DNA of 11,071 nucleotides, from contig JAZSRK010000003.1 of NCBI GenBank assembly GCA_045538465.1, positions 1 through 11,071 on the forward strand. The letters run 5' to 3'. Positions 6,021-11,071 of this stretch are shown here, piece by piece. Under the pieces are notes generated by a model that made no database searches, was not told the origin of the DNA, and saw only the letters and a program-made list of their open reading frames with translations. This DNA is from Limiplasma sp045538465 (GTDB lineage: Bacteria > Bacillota > Clostridia > Christensenellales > Aristaeellaceae). Positions within the stretch are counted from its first letter, which is position 1. Each line of letters begins with the position of its first letter. A program made the position numbers and the translations under genes.

Positions 6021-7556
6021 ATGAATCGTTTCAAAAAAGGGCTTCTGGCAGTAGGAATGAGCGGATGCCTGATACTAAGCAGCTGTACTGCGAAATTGCC
6101 GGTATCCGATACTTCGCCCACTGTTACACTGCCGCCGGTCACCCAGCAGTACGCTGCCCCTATAGGCGATGCCGCTTTGGAATATACCAGCACTGCCACT
6201 TTATATTTGCCCCGATACGACAGTAATCTTCTGGGCGCATACCAGACAGAGGTAACATTCTCCGCAGCACGCCCAGATTCTGAAAGCCTTGTGCGTGCAC
6301 TTCTGGCTCAACCTGAAACCGGTACCCTTTCTTCCTTAGGTGGTAACGTGAAGTTATCCCTATACGGCGCAACACCAGTTGAGCAGAGCCGCAATGTGGT
6401 GACCGTCAATCTGGCAGCCTCTGCTCTGCAAATGGATCGCAAAACCCTTTATATCGTTTGTCAAGCCATTACCAATACCCTGACAGAGCTGAATGGCATC
6501 GACTATGTGAATTTTCTTGTGGTGGATCGTGCCATTGGCTTGGATGTAGCGAATACCCTCCCCATGGGTACCTTTAGCCGCAGCGTGGGTGTGGATGTAG
6601 GAAACAGCTACGACCAGTTGATGCTTCGCCGTGTAGAAGTGACCCAATCCGCTACCGATAAGCCGCTTGTTTCCAATGTAACGCTTTATTTCCCGCTGGC
6701 CGGAACCAACGGTATTCTCAGCGAGGTTCGTAACTGTTCGTTTAGCAATCAGGTGCCGGAGGACATGATCGTTACCCTTTTGCAGGAGATGTCCCACGGC
6801 TCACAGGAAGGCATCAACACGCCTGCGATGCCTTTGCTGGCCGATTTGCTTACCAAAACGCCCTACATTGCCGAAACTGAGGAAAGCGGCAAAATGGTCG
6901 TTCTGGATTTTGCCTATAATCTTGATGAAATGCTGCTGGCCAATGAGGTTAGCCACGCAAGCTGCATGGCTTCGCTTTGCTACACGCTTTGCACGTATTT
7001 TCCGGGTATTTCCGGCATTAAAGTATCCATAGGCGATGCACCGGTTGAAACCATTCTTTTATCCGATCAACCCGAAAGTGCCGTGACCTTTCCTCTTCAG
7101 GTACAGGAACGCTCCGATTATTCGACCATGCTGTGCGACCTTAGCCAAATACAGCTGGCTGATGCCAAAGGAGAAACATTGATCGGGATCCAACGTCCCG
7201 TCCCCTATTACATGGCGCGCCATCCAAGACAGTTGCTGCAGGAGATCTCTGCAGGGCCAAGACCTTACGATGCGCCGCAGGCATCTGCAGTGATGGATGC
7301 TTATGTGATCGACGATGCAGCCATTATTGGTCTTGCGTTGATGGATGATACACTGTTGGTGAATGTCTCCGCTGCCTTTACAGAGACTCTGCAAGAAGGA
7401 ACGCCCCAGCAAGAACGCCTATTAGCCTTTGCCATCGTTAACACCTTGTGCCAGAATACCCGCGCCGAAAAAGTACAGCTGTTTGTTGCAGGCAAACCTT
7501 TTGAAGGTTTTACCGGCGAGATCTTCTGGGAAACGAGTTTTACACCTATGTATTAA
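6021..7556 (+). CDS. Lipoprotein with apparently three GerMN-like units
   Basis: A 511-residue predicted lipoprotein. MNRFKKGLLAVGMSGCLILSSC carries a lipobox L19-S-S-C22; C16 is a poorer candidate because Met, not Leu, is at -3. I read three related units: about 50-185 (TATLYLPRY ... DSESLVRALLAQP ... VVTVNLA ... NFLVVD), 205-345 (NVTLYFPLA ... PEDMIVTLLQEM ... MVVLDFA ... IKVSIGD) and 358-505 (a worn strand 1, then RQLLQEISAGP ... LLVNVSAAF ... VQLFVAG). Each keeps the GerMN order of strand, helix ending in a GP-like turn, hydrophobic strand, long helix and last strand. The ATG at 6021 has CGGAGG (6008-6013) 7 bases upstream. It follows the secreted GerMN gene by 24 bases and closes the operon. 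A lipid-anchored outer partner of the kinase, as LpqB is for MtrB, is a reasonable inference; the third unit is the least sure. Confidence 0.87.
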   Translation: MNRFKKGLLAVGMSGCLILSSCTAKLPVSDTSPTVTLPPVTQQYAAPIGDAALEYTSTATLYLPRYDSNLLGAYQTEVTFSAARPDSESLVRALLAQPETGTLSSLGGNVKLSLYGATPVEQSRNVVTVNLAASALQMDRKTLYIVCQAITNTLTELNGIDYVNFLVVDRAIGLDVANTLPMGTFSRSVGVDVGNSYDQLMLRRVEVTQSATDKPLVSNVTLYFPLAGTNGILSEVRNCSFSNQVPEDMIVTLLQEMSHGSQEGINTPAMPLLADLLTKTPYIAETEESGKMVVLDFAYNLDEMLLANEVSHASCMASLCYTLCTYFPGISGIKVSIGDAPVETILLSDQPESAVTFPLQVQERSDYSTMLCDLSQIQLADAKGETLIGIQRPVPYYMARHPRQLLQEISAGPRPYDAPQASAVMDAYVIDDAAIIGLALMDDTLLVNVSAAFTETLQEGTPQQERLLAFAIVNTLCQNTRAEKVQLFVAGKPFEGFTGEIFWETSFTPMY

Positions 7557-7562
7557 GCGTCT

Positions 7563-7599
7563 CTGAAACGCACCTGCTGTGTTTGCCGGTGCGTTTCAG
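7563..7599 (+). terminator. First terminator-like hairpin after the GerMN operon
   Basis: It begins 6 bases after the lipoprotein stop. CTGAAACGCACC (7563-7574) pairs perfectly with GGTGCGTTTCAG (7588-7599), with a T/C mismatch and two further pairs inside. No T run follows. It is nearly the same sequence as the hairpin at 7800-7833 (one difference in 34 bases). Confidence 0.6.
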
Positions 7600-7802
7600 G
7601 TCGTCGAAAAATTCGCCTGCGGCGACTTTTCGACGAGGCTTGCACCGTTTGCCTACTCGCCTACGGCTCGCCGGGCGGCAAACGGCGATAGGAATCCCTT
7701 GCTGCGCAAGGGTTCCGAAACCACCGTACACGCCGCTGGTTTCGGTTTGAAAGTCGGAGGGTAGCGACCCTCCGACACCTCCCAAGGTTTATCGACAGTC
7801 TG

Positions 7803-7833
7803 AAACGCACCGGCTGTGTTTGCCGGTGCGTTT
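7803..7833 (+). terminator. Second terminator-like hairpin
   Basis: AAACGCACCGGC (7803-7814) pairs perfectly over 12 bp with GCCGGTGCGTTT (7822-7833) around a 7-base loop. The 3' arm ends in TTT, but only GCCTTACC follows, so the T tract is short. It probably terminates transcription from the GerMN operon before the next promoter. Confidence 0.65.
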
Positions 7834-7841
7834 GCCTTACC

Positions 7842-7870
7842 TTGCATAACCTGTTTGATTATGTTATGAT
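7842..7870 (+). promoter_or_regulatory. Sigma-A promoter of the CapA-like gene
   Basis: TTGCAT (7842-7847), a 17-base spacer and TATGAT (7865-7870), with an extended -10 TG at 7862-7863. Initiation is expected near 7877, giving a short leader of about 32 bases. It lies just beyond the last hairpin of the upstream element, so the gene that follows is its own transcription unit. Confidence 0.65.
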
Positions 7871-7908
7871 GACAATAATTCAGAAACCAACCGAAAGGAG
7901 GGTTACCA

Positions 7909-9225
7909 TTGAAACATTCCAACCGCCACGGTGTATCCGTTGGAACGATCTTTATGCTTACCCTCACAAGCCTTGTTTTAATTGGTTTCTGCGCCCTTCT
8001 CCCCACCCTGACAGGAACCACCGATATTAGCACAAATGCAATTGAATTAGCAGTAAAGCTCGACCAGTCCTTTGATCAGCTGATCAATTCTCAAGCGAAC
8101 AACCGCACCCCCACCCCCGATCCTGCCAACCTTGCACCTTTAACGACCCCTGTAGCGACCACCGCGCCAGCGCCCACCATCCAGCCTGTCAAACGCTTTT
8201 CTCTCTGCGCTACGGGTGCAATTCAGCTGGATGATGCTTGTCTTAAGACCTTAACGGACAAAGATGTGGGCTATCGCTTTGAATTGCTTTTTAGCAGCCT
8301 TGGGCAACGAATGCAAGCGGATTTGACCATTGCTACATTCCGTAATCTAGCTAACCCGACGGATAAGCTTTCTTCTACCAACATGCCCGTCGATCTATTG
8401 ACCGCTATGCAAGCAGCCGGTATAGATGCTGTTCATATTGGCCACCCCAATGCGCTTAATGCAGGTATAAACGGTTTAATTGCTACCAAGGCCAGCATAG
8501 CATCTGCAGGAATGACTCCTTACGGACTTTACAGCACGCCAGAAGAGCGTGAAAACGGCGTAATAGGTACGACCAATGGCGTGCAGATCGGTTTGCTCAG
8601 CTACCAAAACGACCTGAGCTCCACCGGCAAAAACCGCACGACCAAAGACGAGCAAGCCTATGTATATGCACCTATCGATATCGACCTCATGCGCAGCGAC
8701 ATCGCCAGTTTGCGCCAAAAGGGTGCAGAAGTGATCATCGTTTCCCTGTGCTGGGGAAAAACCGATGCCACCTCCCCCACCGATGCGCAACGCCAACAAG
8801 CCCAGCAAATTGCTGATGCAGGCGCAGATATTATTCTGGGAACAAACCCCAATGCCGTTTTCCCCGTTGAGATACTGACAGCCGACCGAGGCGACGGACG
8901 TTATCACCCTGTGCTATGCGCCTATTCTCTGGGTAATCTGTTCACTTACGATCGAGAAAAACGTGCCAACCTCGCAGGTATTCTTTTGCATGCCGATGTG
9001 CAATACGATCCATCCACTGGTGTGGTGGCCTTCGATAACCTTGGCTACGATCCCACCTATTGCTGGCGTGGCAAAATCGACAATTCGACCCGTACCGGTG
9101 TGCTATCGGGTCGCGAAGCCAACGCACCCGCATTTGTCGATCAGAAGCAAATGGACGTCATGCGGCGTTGCTATCAGCTGATAACCGAAGTAATGAACGA
9201 AGGCGTATTGCAGCAACGCCAATAA
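7909..9225 (+). CDS. Membrane-anchored CapA-like (PGA_cap) protein, probably catalytically inactive
   Basis: A 438-residue protein with one N-terminal span (about 11-31), a Thr/Pro/Ala-rich linker (about 63-92) and an extracytoplasmic CapA/PGA_cap-like domain (about 96-390). CapA proteins belong to the metallophosphatase superfamily and act in poly-gamma-glutamate capsule assembly. Family landmarks are visible but altered: GD is GA (G103-A104), the NLE region reads ATFRN, NNHxxD reads PNxxN (P180, N181, N184), HWGxE reads CWGKT (C281), GHHPH reads GTNPN (311-315), whereas YSLGN (339-343) is kept. The likely metal ligands are therefore lost. The start is TTG at 7909, with AAGGAGG (7895-7901) 7 bases upstream and no ATG near the span. 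It has its own promoter and a shared terminator after it. A binding or scaffolding role is a guess; the alignment is by eye. Confidence 0.85.
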   Translation: MKHSNRHGVSVGTIFMLTLTSLVLIGFCALLPTLTGTTDISTNAIELAVKLDQSFDQLINSQANNRTPTPDPANLAPLTTPVATTAPAPTIQPVKRFSLCATGAIQLDDACLKTLTDKDVGYRFELLFSSLGQRMQADLTIATFRNLANPTDKLSSTNMPVDLLTAMQAAGIDAVHIGHPNALNAGINGLIATKASIASAGMTPYGLYSTPEERENGVIGTTNGVQIGLLSYQNDLSSTGKNRTTKDEQAYVYAPIDIDLMRSDIASLRQKGAEVIIVSLCWGKTDATSPTDAQRQQAQQIADAGADIILGTNPNAVFPVEILTADRGDGRYHPVLCAYSLGNLFTYDREKRANLAGILLHADVQYDPSTGVVAFDNLGYDPTYCWRGKIDNSTRTGVLSGREANAPAFVDQKQMDVMRRCYQLITEVMNEGVLQQRQ

Positions 9226-9241
9226 CGCTTCCAAAATACAG

Positions 9242-9274
9242 AAAATCCCCAGAAGCAATGCTTCCGGGGATTTT
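9242..9274. terminator. Bidirectional terminator between convergent genes
   Basis: AAAATCCCC (9242-9250) pairs with GGGGATTTT (9266-9274); an inner stem GAAGC/GCTTC (9252-9256/9260-9264) closes an AAT loop, with one A/C mismatch between the two stems. The run of A on the left and T on the right gives a U tract on both strands. It ends the CapA-like gene (stop 9225) and the oppositely oriented gpmI (stop 9286). Confidence 0.88.
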
Positions 9275-9285
9275 GCTATTGCGCT

Positions 9286-10827
9286 TTATGCCAGCAGGCT
9301 CTTGCCGGTCATCTGGGCAGGTACTTCCAGACCCATGCTATCCAGCATGGTGGGAGCGATATCTGCCAGACGGCCGCCTTCACGCAGGGTACGGCCGATC
9401 ATTTCGGGGCCGATAGCGATGAAGGGAACCGGGTTGGTGGTGTGAGCGGTGAAGGGCTCGCCGTTCTCGGGGTCCACCATCTGGTCGGCATTGCCGTGGC
9501 CAGCAGTGACGAAGGCACGGCCGCCGTTGGCCAGAATGGCATCCACTACCTTGCCTACGCACTCGTCCACAGTGGCAACGGCTGCCTTGGCGGCATCCAT
9601 TACGCCGGTGTGACCCACCATGTCACAGTTGGCAAAGTTGAGGATCATCACATCGTATTTCTTCTCGTTGATCAGTTCGACGGCCTTCTCGGTCACTTCG
9701 TAAGCGGACATTTCGGGCTTCATGTCGAAGGTGGCGACCTTGGAGGACGGGATCAGTTCGCGATCCTCGCCATCGTTGGGCTTTTCCACGCCGCCGTTGA
9801 AGAAGAAGGTAACGTGAGCGTACTTCTGGGTCTCAGCAATGCGCAGCTGGGTCTTGCCCAGACCGGACAGGTACTCGCCCAGAGTGTTATCCAGCGTTTC
9901 CGGAGGATTGACGATTTCGAGGCCCGTAAAGGTCTCGTCGTACTGGGTCATGGAAACGAAGTTAACGGGGAAATAGCCGTTGGCACGAACAAAGCCGTCA
10001 AAATCAGGCATGATGAAGGTGCGGGTCAGCTGACGGGCACGGTCGGGGCGGAAGTTGAAGAAGATAACGCTGTCGCCTTCGCTGATGGTAGCGGTGGCCT
10101 TGCCGCCATCCAGCACCACAGTGGGCTTCACAAACTCGTCGGTCTCTTCCTTGGCATAGCTCTGCTCCACAGCCTGAGAGCCGGTCTCAGCGGTGATGCC
10201 TTCGCCCAGCACCATGGCATCGTAGGCCTTCTTAACACGATCCCACAGGTTGTCACGGTCCATGGCCCAGTAGCGGCCCATCACCGTAGCGATCTTACCA
10301 ACGCCGATCTCTTCCAGCTTCGTCTCCAGCTCACGCACATAGTCGATGCCACTGGAGGGGGGCACGTCACGGCCATCCAAGAAGCAATGCACGTACACAT
10401 CCTTCACGCCGCGCTGCTTGCACATCTCCAGCAGAGCGTACAGGTGGGTGTTGTGGCTATGTACGCCGCCATCGCTCAAAAGACCCATCAGGTGGACAGC
10501 CTTGCCAGTTTCCTTGGCGGTGTCCATGGCCTTGACCAAAGGCTTCTTCTCGAAGAAAACGCCATCCTGAATATCTTTGGTGATGCGGGTGAGTTCCTGA
10601 TACACGATGCGGCCAGCGCCAATGTTCAGGTGACCCACTTCGCTGTTGCCCATCTGGCCATCCGGCAGACCAACATCCATGCCGCTGGCACCCAGCTGGG
10701 TGGTGGGATACTTGGCCATCAGGCTATCCAGCACAGGAGTGCCCTGCTGATAAATGGCATTGCCTTCCGTGGCGGGATTGATGCCGAAGCCGTCCATAAT
10801 AATGAGAGCCGTCATGGTCTTTTCCAT
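9286..10827 (-). CDS. gpmI: 2,3-bisphosphoglycerate-independent phosphoglycerate mutase
   Basis: Interconverts 3- and 2-phosphoglycerate in glycolysis, in the cytosol, using a phosphoserine intermediate and two metal ions (Mn in bacilli). The 513 residues match the family length (about 510). Motifs: D12 in IIMDGFG; catalytic S62 in GQMGNSEVGHLNIGAGR; H123 in LSDGGVHSH; DGRDVPPSSG; a GRYWAMDRD segment; FFNFRPDRARQLTR; D402 and H406 in CDMVGHTG; H462 in FTAHTTNPVP. The normally invariant ADHGN motif reads AGHGN: G443 replaces the metal-ligand Asp, while H444 remains. The ATG at 10827 follows AAGGAG by 9 bases; the inner Met5 would be too far from it. The gene starts 13 bases after the tpiA stop, so the two form a glycolytic operon. 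Its C-rich third codon positions suit high expression and contrast with the neighbours. Confidence 0.97.
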   Translation of the reverse strand: MEKTMTALIIMDGFGINPATEGNAIYQQGTPVLDSLMAKYPTTQLGASGMDVGLPDGQMGNSEVGHLNIGAGRIVYQELTRITKDIQDGVFFEKKPLVKAMDTAKETGKAVHLMGLLSDGGVHSHNTHLYALLEMCKQRGVKDVYVHCFLDGRDVPPSSGIDYVRELETKLEEIGVGKIATVMGRYWAMDRDNLWDRVKKAYDAMVLGEGITAETGSQAVEQSYAKEETDEFVKPTVVLDGGKATATISEGDSVIFFNFRPDRARQLTRTFIMPDFDGFVRANGYFPVNFVSMTQYDETFTGLEIVNPPETLDNTLGEYLSGLGKTQLRIAETQKYAHVTFFFNGGVEKPNDGEDRELIPSSKVATFDMKPEMSAYEVTEKAVELINEKKYDVMILNFANCDMVGHTGVMDAAKAAVATVDECVGKVVDAILANGGRAFVTAGHGNADQMVDPENGEPFTAHTTNPVPFIAIGPEMIGRTLREGGRLADIAPTMLDSMGLEVPAQMTGKSLLA

Positions 10828-10840
10828 TGCTTGCTGCTCC

Positions 10841-11071
10841 TTACTTGTTGTACAGTACCACGGAGGTGAAGTCGGGAGCCTTCAGAGAAGCGCCGCCGAT
10901 CAAGCCGCCGTCGATCTCGGGCTGAGCCATCAGACCCTTCACGTTGCCGGGGTTCATGCTGCCGCCGTACTGGATGCGCACAGCATCGCTCACATCCTTG
11001 CCGTACTTGCGCTCGATGGCCTTGCGGATGACGCCGATGGTCTCGTTGGCCTGCTCATCGGTGGCGGTGAG
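10841..11071 (-). CDS. tpiA: Triosephosphate isomerase, C-terminal part (cut by the window edge)
   Basis: Triosephosphate isomerase interconverts dihydroxyacetone phosphate and glyceraldehyde 3-phosphate. Only the last 76 residues are inside the window; the 5' end lies past 11071. The visible part has the family's C-terminal landmarks: TATDEQANETIGVIRK, VRIQYGGSMNP (the phosphate-binding GGS loop), NVKGLMAQPEIDGGLIGGASL (the second phosphate-binding GG) and the terminal ...DFTSVVLYNK. The active-site Lys, His and Glu would be in the missing part. The stop codon overlaps the ribosome binding site of gpmI (TAAGGAG on the minus strand, 10843-10837), which indicates translational coupling. In Firmicutes these two genes usually belong to a gap-pgk-tpi-gpmI cluster, so gap and pgk may lie just beyond the edge. 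Confidence 0.96.
   Translation of the reverse strand, partial: LTATDEQANETIGVIRKAIERKYGKDVSDAVRIQYGGSMNPGNVKGLMAQPEIDGGLIGGASLKAPDFTSVVLYNK

Larger units (their letters stand above)
7563..7833. repeat. Palindrome-rich intergenic element (hairpin chain)
   Basis: A 271-base element with no believable gene, made of consecutive hairpins. Between the two near-identical end palindromes (7563-7599 and 7800-7833) are: TCGTCGAAAA/TTTTCGACGA (7601-7610/7627-7636, with inner TCGCC/GGCGA); CCGTTTGCC/GGCAAACGG (7645-7653/7677-7685); a bulged stem at 7691-7702/7706-7716; CCGAAACCA/TGGTTTCGG (7715-7723/7737-7745); and GTCGGAGGGT/ACCCTCCGAC (7753-7762/7767-7776). GTTTCAG-N3-GTCGA (7593-7607) recurs inverted at 7792-7806 (12 of 15 matching), like terminal inverted repeats. 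No target-site duplication is obvious. It may be a MITE-like or other genome-wide intergenic repeat, or a structured RNA. Copy number cannot be seen from one window. Confidence 0.7.

Noticed and set aside
5040..7556. Spore germination locus
   Set aside because: The GerMN domain alone prompted this. No gerA/B/C-type receptor, lytic enzyme or sporulation-sigma promoter is seen, and both genes are tied to a vegetative two-component operon.
7563..7833. CRISPR array
   Set aside because: There are only two copies of the 34-base palindrome, about 200 bases apart, and the intervening sequence is itself palindromic rather than spacer-like; no cas genes are nearby.
7653..8033. Open frames on both strands within the 7557-7908 gap
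   Set aside because: They run through the hairpin arms, so their composition comes from the palindromes. No ribosome sites and no domain-like sequence.
9442..10869. 475-codon open frame on the plus strand opposite gpmI and the tpiA end
   Set aside because: It lies entirely antisense to gpmI, whose protein is unmistakable. Long open antisense frames are expected where third codon positions are strongly biased, and the predicted product is repetitive His/Gly/Val-rich with no fold signature.

Overview
The window looks like chromosome of a low-to-moderate GC, anaerobic, spore-former-related Firmicute, most likely a clostridium of the Ruminococcaceae/Oscillospiraceae type. Supporting signs are strong AAGGAGG-type ribosome binding sites before nearly every gene, a WalR/PhoP-like two-component pair, GerMN-domain proteins (a domain first known from spore germination protein GerM), a cofactor-independent phosphoglycerate mutase and a palindrome-rich intergenic repeat. 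The family-level placement is inference; no rRNA gene is present.

Layout. Bases 1-421 hold the end of a leader and rplS (ribosomal protein L19), closed by a strong hairpin. Two same-strand genes follow: a 100-residue very acidic protein of unknown function and a 634-residue zinc-ribbon, single-membrane-span protein with a large beta-rich outer part. A clear sigma-A promoter at 2786-2813 then drives a compact operon (2881-7556): OmpR-family response regulator, sensor histidine kinase, a secreted GerMN protein and a lipoprotein that appears to carry three GerMN-like units. The order regulator-kinase-GerMN lipoprotein recalls the actinobacterial MtrA-MtrB-LpqB module, so the operon is best read as an envelope-stress or cell-wall sensing unit with two extracytoplasmic accessory proteins. 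Its promoter contains a 12-bp-period direct repeat close to a WalR box, suggesting autoregulation.

The 352-base gap at 7557-7908 is not empty. It is a chain of seven hairpins, the first and last being near-identical 34-base terminator-like palindromes, with an imperfect inverted repeat just inside them. After it, a separate promoter and a TTG start lead into a membrane-anchored CapA-like protein (7909-9225) that seems to have lost nearly every metal-binding residue of the family, so it is probably a pseudoenzyme.

A two-way terminator separates this from the minus-strand glycolytic genes: gpmI (9286-10827) and the 3' end of tpiA (10841 to the window edge), which are tightly spaced and co-transcribed. 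GpmI is full length with all expected motifs, except that the metal-ligand Asp of the ADHGN motif reads Gly.

Most notable points: the regulator-kinase-GerMN-GerMN operon with a WalR-like operator; the kinase's lack of a usable canonical start codon; the CapA-like pseudoenzyme; the hairpin-chain repeat; and the GpmI Asp-to-Gly change.
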